From positions 234,768 through 298,767 of the forward strand of contig NZ_JAGSYH010000002.1 of assembly GCF_025685685.1 (NCBI RefSeq): a stretch of DNA of 64,000 nt. The letters are read 5' to 3'. Of the stretch, positions 8,021-15,888 are shown one piece after another. The DNA is from Acidicapsa dinghuensis (lineage in GTDB: Bacteria > Acidobacteriota > Terriglobia > Terriglobales > Acidobacteriaceae). The translations under genes and the position numbers were made by a program. The notes beneath the pieces are model-generated. The model did no database searches and was not told the DNA's origin. It saw only the letters and a list, made by a program, of their open reading frames with translations. Numbering within the stretch: the first letter of the stretch is position 1; every line of letters starts with the position of its first letter.

Positions 8021-9262
8021 GTGCTAGAAGCCTCGTTTTTCCGCCGGACCTTCCGAGCCTTCCGTCATCGCGACTTTCGCATCATGTGGATGGGAGCATG
8101 CGCTTCTACAATCGGGACCTTCGTCCAGCAGTTTGCGCAAAGCTGGCTGGTTTATGACCTTACCAAGGACCCTTTCTACCTGGGGCTTGATCTTTTCCTC
8201 GGCCAACTACCGATCATTTTGTTCTCTCTGATCGGCGGCGTCTTTGCAGATCGGCTGGATCGCAGAAAGATGTTGCTGGGGTCTCAATACATACAGATGT
8301 TCTGCGCATTCTTGCTTGCGGCGCTGTTCTACACACATACAGTCAGGATCTGGGAAATTCTGGCGTTGTCATTCGTCGTCGGATTGGGGCAGTCCTTCGG
8401 TGGTCCTGCGTATTCGGCGCTGCTGCCGACACTGGTAACACCAGAGGATTTATCGAACGCCATTGCGATGAACTCGATCCAGTTCAATCTTGCAAGAGTG
8501 CTGGGACCTGCGCTGGGTGGGTTGACGTATGCCACGGTGGGAGCGACCTGGTGCTTCACATTGAATGGCGTCTCTTATCTTGCAGTTATCGCATCGCTGA
8601 TGATGGTGCAGGTAAAATTTATCCCTCAGAAATCGAGGGAGTCCATCCTGAAAAGCATGAAGGAAGGGCTGCAGTTCATACGTGAACGCGAAGGGCTTTC
8701 CACACTGGTGTTTCTAGCGTTCTTTACAACGCTTCTCGGTTTCTCGCTTACGGGATTCCTGCCGGTTATTGTGCAGGGTGTTTTTCATGGGGGGACGCAG
8801 ATTTACCAGGTGCTGCTTATCTGCTCGGGAGCCGGTTCCATCGTAGGCGCGCTGCTGGTTGCAGCTTCCGAAAAGCCCGATCAGGGTTACATCGTGCTGC
8901 TGACATTGATTGGACTCGGAGCCGCAATAACCGGATTTGCCCTCAGTACACAGCTTCTACTGTCCTGTTTGCTGATTTTCCTCTGCGGTGTAGCGGTAAT
9001 GGCATCGGCTTCGCTGATGCTTTCACTTGTCCAGTTGATTGTGGCCGACCACATGCGCGGAAGGGTTATGAGCGTCTACAATCTCGCCTTTCGGCTTGGT
9101 ATTCCGGTTGGCAGTCTGGCACTTGGGAAAATCATCCCGATTACAGGGATTTCTCCTGCTCTGATGGGTACAGGGGTTCTACTCATTGCAATTGCGCTGT
9201 ATTTCGTAATTGCCATGCGCAATGTGACGCTGTTTCGGCGTGCGGCGCGCGAAACGAGTTAG
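8021..9262 (+). CDS. MFS transporter, EntS-like (MFS_3) family
   Basis: The 413-residue protein begins at GTG and has about 12 hydrophobic segments in two halves. Family signs are the N-terminal FRAFRHRDFRIMWMGACAST, the loop 2-3 motif GGVFADRLDRRKML, and the second-half motif DHMRGRVMSVYNLAF, all typical of the enterobactin exporter EntS/MFS_3 group. These proteins export siderophores, drugs or unknown small molecules across the inner membrane. No siderophore genes are nearby, so the substrate is unknown. It is convergent with the second MFS gene (35 bases between stops). Confidence 0.8.
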   Translation: MLEASFFRRTFRAFRHRDFRIMWMGACASTIGTFVQQFAQSWLVYDLTKDPFYLGLDLFLGQLPIILFSLIGGVFADRLDRRKMLLGSQYIQMFCAFLLAALFYTHTVRIWEILALSFVVGLGQSFGGPAYSALLPTLVTPEDLSNAIAMNSIQFNLARVLGPALGGLTYATVGATWCFTLNGVSYLAVIASLMMVQVKFIPQKSRESILKSMKEGLQFIREREGLSTLVFLAFFTTLLGFSLTGFLPVIVQGVFHGGTQIYQVLLICSGAGSIVGALLVAASEKPDQGYIVLLTLIGLGAAITGFALSTQLLLSCLLIFLCGVAVMASASLMLSLVQLIVADHMRGRVMSVYNLAFRLGIPVGSLALGKIIPITGISPALMGTGVLLIAIALYFVIAMRNVTLFRRAARETS

Positions 9263-9297
9263 CTACGCTTGCCTCGTGCGAAGATGAAATGCCCGAA

Positions 9298-10575
9298 TTA
9301 GCTTTCGATGGGCGAAGCGGTGGTGGAGAGTTCGTCGAATTCAGCGGAGTGTGGCATCTTCTTGCGGCGTAATAGAAGGCTCAAGCTTGTAGCTGCGAGA
9401 GCTACGCCTGCCATGTACACGACGAACTGCGGCTTGTACGAACCCGCGCTGTCATAGAGATGGCCCATCGTGAGCGGGCCGGTCGCGCCACCAATGGCGT
9501 ACGCGGTCCACGTCAGACCGTAGAGCATTGAGAAGTGACGGTGGCCGAAATACTGCGCGAGCAAGTAGGGCGCTACGTCCGCTTCGCTCCCGAGCCCGGT
9601 GCCGAGCATTGCTGCACCAATGAGTGCGGTTGCAGATGAATTAGCGTAGGCGAGCACCACCATGCCGGCAGCGGATAGCAGAAGAATGAATGTCTGGATG
9701 CGTTGTGGAGAAAACCGGTCGATTAGCAGGCCGGTGCCGAGGCGACCCAGGATTCCTGCTCCTCCACGTACGGAAAGAGCCAGTGCGGCGATGTACGGCG
9801 TGATGCCGTGACCGGTGAGGATTGCGGCGAGATTGGTGACAAGTCCGTTTTCGCTGAAGGCGCCGAGAAGAATGATCGCGGCCAGGATCCAGAACGCCGG
9901 GCTGCGAAGCGCTTCGGCGACGGTGGCGCCTGAAATGGTTGAATGATCGCGACCAACAGAGACACTGTCGGGACGATTACGCACGATAAGAGCGGTGAGC
10001 GGTATGCCAAGCAGAGCGATCGCGCCAAGCATCAGGTAAGCGCTGCGCCAGCCGTGGCTCTCAATCATCCATTCCGTAAGCGGTGGAATGAAGATGGAAC
10101 CTACACCGCTGCCGGTGAGAATCAAAGCCAATGCGAAACCGCGATGGCGCTCGAACCACGTGAGGACCGTGCGAGTATATGCAAACTGTGCGGTGCCGTT
10201 GGCTACCAGGCCAAGGACGAAAAAGGTGAGATAGTAACGGATGATGCCATGTCCGAGGCCGCTCAGCGACGCCAGAGCTGCGGCAAAAATGAGGATTGAA
10301 GGAAGCAGGATGCGTCGCGGCGGAAAACGGTCGAGCAACAGGCCGATCAGCGGCGAAATCATTGCTACCGTCATCGCTGCGAGTGCGAAGGCACCACCGA
10401 GTGCTTGACGCTTCCAGCCGAAGGCAGCATGCAACGGGTCGAGAAACAAACTGAAAGTGTAGGGAACTATGGGAGCAAAGCTCACCATTACTCCTACGGA
10501 AGCCGCGCTTGTTACGGCCCAGCCTTCGTATCGGATTGAGTCTTCGTTCATTGCGCGTGGTGAGGCTTCAGTCAT
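9298..10575 (-). CDS. MFS transporter, oxalate/formate antiporter-like (OFA/monocarboxylate) family
   Basis: The 425-residue protein starts at an ATG with GGAG six bases upstream. It has 12 predicted TM segments and the monocarboxylate-type MFS traits: YEGWAVTSAASVGVMVSFAPIVPYTFSLF in TM1, GLLLDRFPPRRILLPS in loop 2-3 and the second-half RLGTGLLIDRFSPQR. Family members carry small organic acids. A LarA-type hydroxyacid racemase lies 1.6 kb away, so a 2-hydroxyacid substrate is possible, but the genes are not in one operon. Confidence 0.78.
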   Translation of the reverse strand: MTEASPRAMNEDSIRYEGWAVTSAASVGVMVSFAPIVPYTFSLFLDPLHAAFGWKRQALGGAFALAAMTVAMISPLIGLLLDRFPPRRILLPSILIFAAALASLSGLGHGIIRYYLTFFVLGLVANGTAQFAYTRTVLTWFERHRGFALALILTGSGVGSIFIPPLTEWMIESHGWRSAYLMLGAIALLGIPLTALIVRNRPDSVSVGRDHSTISGATVAEALRSPAFWILAAIILLGAFSENGLVTNLAAILTGHGITPYIAALALSVRGGAGILGRLGTGLLIDRFSPQRIQTFILLLSAAGMVVLAYANSSATALIGAAMLGTGLGSEADVAPYLLAQYFGHRHFSMLYGLTWTAYAIGGATGPLTMGHLYDSAGSYKPQFVVYMAGVALAATSLSLLLRRKKMPHSAEFDELSTTASPIES

Positions 10576-10961
10576 CTTTTCTCCACTTAACCTGAGATCT
10601 GCTGACGCGCCTGCATGAATTTTGTGGGCTCGGCTGGCAAGCGAGATCCCGAGCAGGCAGCACTCTGCAGTTGCATCCCTAAACGTTCATCCTCAGAGCT
10701 CGAGATTCAATGGAGTTTGCGCTAATGATGGGAAACGAGCCGTAGGCCAATCTTCAGAGATTGAAGTGAAGGATGGGAACCACCTGACGTCGGAGAAGAA
10801 GCTCCATCTTTGGATGTAATCAGTAAACAGCGAACACCAACTACACCAGATATGGAAATGCTGTCTGCAAGGAACACGCCGGTATCGTCTCGATAGATGA
10901 AGATGCGGTGCGATGCGGGCTTACTCCGTCGAACTCGGAAGTCGCTTCTATACAGGTGCAC
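10576..10961. other. Intergenic region with no recognisable content
   Basis: This 386-bp stretch lies between the end of the DUF169 gene and the start of the MFS gene, all on the minus strand. Short open frames on both strands lack ribosome sites and family resemblance. No terminator hairpin with a T-run was seen after the DUF169 gene. Confidence 0.5.
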
Positions 10962-11723
10962 CTACTGCTGAGATGCGGCGAAATGTTCCAGAGAGGTTTG
11001 TATACTTGGGCGGCTTCCTGCGTAAACGTCTGCTCTGCGCAATTGATGAAAGCGGCTCAACACTGTATTGGCTGAGGCAAGGATGCGCAGCCGCTCCACG
11101 TAGGCTGCCAGTGTTGCGCCAGGCAAAGCAAAGATAGCGACGTCGTCGGTGAAGTTATCAAGATATGCGCGAGCGCCACAGCATCCCATGCTGACCGCTG
11201 CGCGGCCTGAATTTACAACCTGCGGAACGACTGCGCATGCTGGACGGCCGAGAGCCGGTGCATTATGACCCTCGACCTGCTGGACGGCCTCTGAAAGAAG
11301 CAGCATTTGATTGGGGCTGACGAAGAGCAAGACCACATCCGGCTGCAATGAGGGAGTGGCAAGAGGCGCATACACAACATGGCGTGCGCGGGATTGCAGG
11401 ACTGGGATCTGTGGGATATCTTCCTGACGCACGTAGCCGAGATCAGCAAAGACCTTGAGAGCATCCATCAGGTCTGTTTGCTGTTCGGGGGAGGGCTCCA
11501 GATTGTGCGTGTGAACACCTATAGCGCAGAGCGAATGATCGGCAGAGGAAGTGGCAAACGAAGACTGAGCCGCCTCTTGCCAAAAACGGCAGCCCGCCGG
11601 TGCACTTCCCGTATAGATCGAGACACCCGCCGGAATGCTGTCACTGAAAGAAATCGCGATGGCTGGCTGGCGAAGTTGCAGCAGATTGTTCAGCTCTTCG
11701 GCGAGAGCGGCGTATTCGCGCAT
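10962..11723 (-). CDS. DUF169 family protein
   Basis: The 253-residue protein (ATG 11723, GGAG upstream; a TTG eight codons earlier is less likely) matches DUF169: an N-terminal LQLRQPAIAISFSD region, GCRFWQEAAQ with a conserved Cys, C-A-I-G in the middle, PDVVLLFVSPNQMLLL, and a late CAVVPQVVNSGRAAVSMGCCGAR segment with paired cysteines. The family function is unknown. The several conserved cysteines suggest metal or cofactor binding (inference). It is the last gene of the ABC-HMA operon, 41 bases after the HMA gene, and so probably acts on whatever that importer brings in. Confidence 0.75.
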   Translation of the reverse strand: MREYAALAEELNNLLQLRQPAIAISFSDSIPAGVSIYTGSAPAGCRFWQEAAQSSFATSSADHSLCAIGVHTHNLEPSPEQQTDLMDALKVFADLGYVRQEDIPQIPVLQSRARHVVYAPLATPSLQPDVVLLFVSPNQMLLLSEAVQQVEGHNAPALGRPACAVVPQVVNSGRAAVSMGCCGARAYLDNFTDDVAIFALPGATLAAYVERLRILASANTVLSRFHQLRRADVYAGSRPSIQTSLEHFAASQQ

Positions 11724-11764
11724 GATTTTGTGCTTCTCCAAGTACAAGTATTAGATTTGTGCTG

Positions 11765-12070
11765 CTATGCCTGATGTGAACTTTCTACGGTGAATCCGAG
11801 CTCCGCGATGAACTTACGGATAGCTTCTTCGGAAGAGGCCTCAGCGTTGTATTCAACGGTGACATCACCCGCCGGATAGGTGGAGTGGCTCGATAGGATG
11901 CCCTTCTCCTTACCCAGCAAGGTATCGAGGCCTGTGGCGCATGTGATGCACGTGAAGCCTTTGACCTTGAGCACGATGGTTTTGCGAGCTGTGGAACTGA
12001 TCGCCTCCGGTGAGGTCAAGGCGCCAGCGCTTGAAATAGCAACGAGCTGAAGGAATCTTCGCCGAATCAT
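11765..12070 (-). CDS. Exported heavy-metal-associated (HMA) domain protein
   Basis: The 101-residue protein starts at an ATG with AAGGAGA eight bases upstream. Residues 1-28 form a signal sequence with an RRRFLQLVA start (weak twin-arginine type). The rest is an HMA fold with GFTCITCATGLDTLL, containing the metal-binding C-x-x-C, and a C-terminal FIAELGFTVE typical of MerP/CopZ. Such domains bind Cu(I), Hg(II) or Zn(II) through the two cysteines and hand the ion to a transporter. It lies 40 bases downstream of the ABC substrate-binding protein and 41 upstream of the DUF169 gene, so it probably works with the importer in the periplasm. Confidence 0.85.
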   Translation of the reverse strand: MIRRRFLQLVAISSAGALTSPEAISSTARKTIVLKVKGFTCITCATGLDTLLGKEKGILSSHSTYPAGDVTVEYNAEASSEEAIRKFIAELGFTVESSHQA

Positions 12071-12110
12071 TATGCGTCTCCTTTGGAGTCACAAGGTTAT
12101 CTTGCGCCTG

Positions 12111-13169
12111 TTATTTTGCCGAGCCTGAGGCCGGTTCATAGCGCCAGGGAGTTTCGATACTTGCCTTATCCGAGAAGCGCGTATCCACGTAATCGCTAAA
12201 CTCGATTTTCTTGTTCAGAACACCGGTTTCTATCATCAGATCGCGGACCATATCGAAGTCTGCCTTGCGTGGCGCGAGTGGACTGTAGGTGACTCGATCC
12301 AGTGGTTTGGTCAATGCCCATCGCAGAAGCGCCGGCTTCTGGTTGTAGTAGAAACGGCCAACAAAATCTGCTGCATCTTCCCGGTGAGGCTTGCTCTTAT
12401 CGAGCCAAAGTCCCGAGCGAGCGATGCCATCGACAAGCACCTGGACAACATCGGGCCGCTGATCGATGAGATCCTGGCGAACCACAAGGATGCAGGACAT
12501 GTAATCTGGCCAATAATCACGCGCCTGAAAGAGCACTCTTCCATAGCCCGCCATCTCAGCCTGCGAAGGAAAGGGCTCACCCATCACAAACGCATCGATG
12601 GCTTTGGCTGCCAATGCGCCAGAAACATCCGGCGGCGCCATCTCAAGCATCTTGATTTCTCCGGGTTTGATGCCCCACACCTTCATCGCCCGGAACAAAA
12701 TCAGGCGTTCATCAGAAAATCTGCTTGGAATAGCAATCGTCTTGCCGCGCATATCGGCGAAGGTCTTGATGGGGCCATCTTTTCGAACAACGACCGCGCT
12801 GCCGTAGCGATGGCCGAGATACACAACCTTGATAGGAACTCCCTGTGCCTTAAGAGCGATCGCCATAGGCGCCACGATGAATGCGGCCTGGACGCGATTA
12901 GAGATAAGAGCTTCTTTCATCTCAGGGAAGCCTTGAAACATGCGCGGCAGAAACTCTTCGCCCGATTCAGAGTACTTCGAGATGTAATCAGTGACAGGAC
13001 ATGTCAACTGGCAGGTCACTGGAAGATAGGCAACTATAATCTTGCGTTTTGCAACAGGACGGTAGTCGTTGAGAACAGAGGTCCAATCTACGTTGAGCCA
13101 TGCATGCAACCCTGTAATTAGTACAAGCCAGCAGGAGATGAGGACAACAATTTTCGTTTTAAGCTGCAT
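12111..13169 (-). CDS. ABC transporter substrate-binding protein, NMT1/SsuA-NrtA-like
   Basis: The 352-residue protein has an uncleaved-looking N-terminal hydrophobic segment (residues 5-25) and the SBP_bac fold of the nitrate/sulfonate/taurine group: IIVAYLPVTCQLTCPVTDYISK, PEMKEALISNRVQAAFIVAPMAIALKAQG, TFADMRGKTIAIPSRFSDERL, and AIDAFVMGEPFPSQAEMAGYG. A Cys-x3-Cys in the first strand (VTCQLTCPV) is at the ligand-facing edge and is not usual for sulfonate binders. That, with the HMA gene next to it, hints at a thiol- or metal-containing ligand (inference). It overlaps the upstream permease by 11 bases. Confidence 0.85.
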   Translation of the reverse strand: MQLKTKIVVLISCWLVLITGLHAWLNVDWTSVLNDYRPVAKRKIIVAYLPVTCQLTCPVTDYISKYSESGEEFLPRMFQGFPEMKEALISNRVQAAFIVAPMAIALKAQGVPIKVVYLGHRYGSAVVVRKDGPIKTFADMRGKTIAIPSRFSDERLILFRAMKVWGIKPGEIKMLEMAPPDVSGALAAKAIDAFVMGEPFPSQAEMAGYGRVLFQARDYWPDYMSCILVVRQDLIDQRPDVVQVLVDGIARSGLWLDKSKPHREDAADFVGRFYYNQKPALLRWALTKPLDRVTYSPLAPRKADFDMVRDLMIETGVLNKKIEFSDYVDTRFSDKASIETPWRYEPASGSAK

Positions 13170-13941
13170 GACGGAACCCCCAGCGGACTGATCGAATCCG
13201 CTCTACTAACCGAAACACTGAGTCGAGCACAAGTCCAATGATGCCGATGATGAGCATTGCCGCAACGACGAGATCGTAGCGCTTACCTGAATTGCGTGAA
13301 TCGATTACGAGGTAGCCAAGGCCGGAATCGACAGCGATCATCTCGGCAGCGACTACGACGAGCCACGCAATGCCGAGAGATATGCGCAGGCCAATCAGGA
13401 TTTGCGGGAGCGCCGCGGGAAAGATCACCCTGCGGAGGAGTTGCGCGTTGGTGAGCCCGAAGTTGCGTCCGGCGCGCCGGAACAACGGAGGAACGCTGGA
13501 AACGCCACTCGCAGCGGCAACAACGATTGGGAAAACCGAGCCCAAAAAGATGAGAAAAATAGCAGCAGGATCGCCAATACCGAAAAAGATGATTGAAACT
13601 GGAATCCACGCGATGGGACTGATGGGCCGAAGAAGCTCAAGCACGGGATTCACCACTTGATGCAGCGACGGGAACCAGCCGAGGCAGAGTCCGAGTGGGA
13701 CGCCAACCACTGTTGCCGCTGCGAAACCAATTACAACCCGCCGCAACGAATCGCTGATGTCGGCCCAGAGAACGTGCTTGTGTAAGAGTTCGAGAATGCC
13801 ACGCCATACGCTTAAAGGCGAAGGAAAAACCCTGGTGCCTGTCATGAGCACGGAATAGTGCCAGACAGCAAGCAGCACTGCGACAGCGACCAGAGGCAGA
13901 AGCCATTTTTCCAAGAGGTTTTCCTGACGGCTTCTTTTCAT
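13159..13941 (-). CDS. ABC transporter permease (SsuC/TauC family), second copy
   Basis: The 260-residue inner-membrane protein has six predicted TM helices and the permease EAA loop (PLFRRAGRNFGLTNAQLLRRVIFPAALPQILIG). The fold and motifs match SsuC/TauC/NrtB. It overlaps the ATPase gene by four bases (ATGA) and the binding-protein gene by 11, so all are translationally coupled. It is a diverged paralogue of the permease at 14726-15484; both share ELLRPISPIAWIP-like and IAWLVVVAAEMIAV segments, suggesting a heterodimeric channel. Confidence 0.9.
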   Translation of the reverse strand: MKRSRQENLLEKWLLPLVAVAVLLAVWHYSVLMTGTRVFPSPLSVWRGILELLHKHVLWADISDSLRRVVIGFAAATVVGVPLGLCLGWFPSLHQVVNPVLELLRPISPIAWIPVSIIFFGIGDPAAIFLIFLGSVFPIVVAAASGVSSVPPLFRRAGRNFGLTNAQLLRRVIFPAALPQILIGLRISLGIAWLVVVAAEMIAVDSGLGYLVIDSRNSGKRYDLVVAAMLIIGIIGLVLDSVFRLVERIRSVRWGFRHAA

Positions 13942-14726
13942 ATCTCGTACGCCAATCCGATCATTTTGAGCAGTTCGTCGCGTAATGTCAGGTATCGGGG
14001 TGAGCTGATGTTTCGAGGGTGAGGAATATCGATGGTCAGGACGTTCTGGATTCGCGCGGGACGTGAGCTGAGCACGACCACCCTGTCGGCAAGCTGCACT
14101 GCTTCGTCGATGTCGTGGGTGACACAGAGAATCGTGCGACGCTCTGCCTGCCAGATGCGGAGCAACTCGCCTCGCATCATGACGCGGGTGATGGAATCAA
14201 GCGCGCCGAAAGGCTCATCGAGAAAGAGAACATCGGGATTAACGGCGAGGGCGCGTGCCACCTGCAGGCGCTGTTTCATGCCGCCTGACAGATCAGATGG
14301 GTAGGAACGTTCGAAGCCCTGCAGTTGAACCAGCTCAACATAATGCGCGATTCGTTGTGCCCGCTCGCTGCGAGAGAGTTTTGCTAATCCGAAGCCAATG
14401 TTTCCTTCAACGGTGAGCCAGGGAAAGACACCGTGTTCCTGGAAGACGAGAATGCGACGGCTATCTGGGCCTGAAACGAGTTCTCCATCAATGGAAACGG
14501 AACCGCTTGTGGGTGATAGAAACCCACCCATGGCGTTTAGAAGCGTTGATTTGCCGCATCCGGAGGGTCCAACCAGGCAAACGAACTCACCGTCTGAAAT
14601 TTCCAGATTGATGTTGTCGAGAGCTGCGATGGTCTTGTCATTACCCTGAAAGACCACGCCCAGATTCGTCACCTGTAGCTTGGGTGCAGCAGCTTGATCT
14701 GGAATTGCAATGCCTGGTAGAGCCAT
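13938..14726 (-). CDS. ABC transporter ATPase (SsuB/TauB/NrtD family)
   Basis: The 262-residue cytoplasmic subunit has Walker A GPSGCGKST (residues 53-61), Q-loop LVFQEHGVFPW, signature LSGGMKQR, Walker B VLFLDEPFGALD and H-loop CVTHDIDEA. These are the NrtD/TauB type. It powers import through the two flanking permeases. The start overlaps the stop of the first permease by one base and its stop overlaps the next permease by four. Confidence 0.95.
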   Translation of the reverse strand: MALPGIAIPDQAAAPKLQVTNLGVVFQGNDKTIAALDNINLEISDGEFVCLVGPSGCGKSTLLNAMGGFLSPTSGSVSIDGELVSGPDSRRILVFQEHGVFPWLTVEGNIGFGLAKLSRSERAQRIAHYVELVQLQGFERSYPSDLSGGMKQRLQVARALAVNPDVLFLDEPFGALDSITRVMMRGELLRIWQAERRTILCVTHDIDEAVQLADRVVVLSSRPARIQNVLTIDIPHPRNISSPRYLTLRDELLKMIGLAYEI

Positions 14727-15484
14727 CAGTTCTCCTGGTTAGTCCACTGAAAAGATTTGACGCGTTCCAACGCGCGCATGCCAAGGTCAAGGAGCAGACC
14801 GATCACTCCAATGACGATCATGCCGGCTACGACAAGGTCGTATCGATTTCCTGCGTTTCTTGCGTCGACGATGAGAAAGCCAAGGCCGGAGTTGACGGCG
14901 ATCATCTCTGCGGCAACGACCACAAGCCAGGCGATGCCGAGAGTGATCCGCATACCCACCAGAAGCTGCGGCACAACTGCGGGATAGATGACCCTGACAA
15001 AAAAGTCAACGGAGCTCAATCCGAAGTTGCGACCGGCATTAATGTAGACCTCGGGTATGTTGTGAACCGCGCTGATTGCTGTAACCAGTAATGGGAAGAA
15101 TGACCCGACAAAGATAAGGAAGATGGAGGACAGGTCTCCGATACCGAACCAGAGGATGGCAATTGGGATCCACGCGAGTGGCGAGATCGGACGAAATAAT
15201 TGTACGAGAGGATTGAAGGCTCTTTCGCCCCGCCTGTACCACCCCAGGACGAGTCCCAGAGGGATGGCCGTGACGCATGCCAGCAGAAAGCCCCAAGTCA
15301 CGCGAAACAGTGACGCCACGACATGTTTGAGAAGCAACCCGTGCTGAAGCAGTTCCCCGATAGCCGCGAAAGCCGCAACAGGACCTGGCATCAACTGACC
15401 GGGATGCAGATCAATTGCAATCTCCCATAATGCCAGCAAAGCCAGGATGAACAGCACTGGACGCAGCCAGACAGGGAAACGCAT
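14726..15484 (-). CDS. ABC transporter permease (SsuC/TauC family), first copy
   Basis: First gene of the six-gene operon on the minus strand. The 252-residue protein has six TM helices and the EAA loop EVYINAGRNFGLSSVDFFVRVIYPAVVPQLL. It is about as similar to the second permease as expected of an old duplication. Having two different permease genes around one ATPase is less common in the SsuABC/TauABC type, where a homodimer is the rule. Its promoter must lie in the 404-bp divergent gap upstream. Confidence 0.9.
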   Translation of the reverse strand: MRFPVWLRPVLFILALLALWEIAIDLHPGQLMPGPVAAFAAIGELLQHGLLLKHVVASLFRVTWGFLLACVTAIPLGLVLGWYRRGERAFNPLVQLFRPISPLAWIPIAILWFGIGDLSSIFLIFVGSFFPLLVTAISAVHNIPEVYINAGRNFGLSSVDFFVRVIYPAVVPQLLVGMRITLGIAWLVVVAAEMIAVNSGLGFLIVDARNAGNRYDLVVAGMIVIGVIGLLLDLGMRALERVKSFQWTNQEN

Positions 15485-15888
15485 CCTCGGAAACTCCTTT
15501 GCGTGAGGGAAGAATATGGGGAAGTGCTCAACTTCGCATCTTAGACATTCAGTAAGACTATTCGCCTCAGTCTAAAGATGGAGAAGCATATCAACAGAAA
15601 GATGGTGGCCGGTCGCATCGCGCCTCGTCGATGATTACCCAATACGCCTGAATCAGAAGATTCATGACGGGCGACCTTTCAGCGAATCCAACGGTAATCT
15701 TCGAAGATGGGAGTATTGCCCGTTGAAGCGACTGAAGGTTCTTAAGCCTGCGGCAACTAGTCCTGGGATTGCGTACGACTGCATCCCCAGATTTGGCGGC
15801 TACTGTTTGCGAGTTTCGGAACCTCAATTTGCGGCCAATGAGACGTTTGTTGCGCGAATCCAGTTCCAGCCTCCAGAATTGGAGTGCA
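15485..15888. other. Divergent promoter region between the ABC operon and the FG-GAP operon
   Basis: This 404-bp stretch lies between divergent start codons. A weak inverted repeat, TTAGAC/GTCTAA, occurs around 15541-15576. Open frames on both strands here (including an upstream extension of the next gene) have no ribosome site or family match, so I do not call a gene. Confidence 0.5.
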
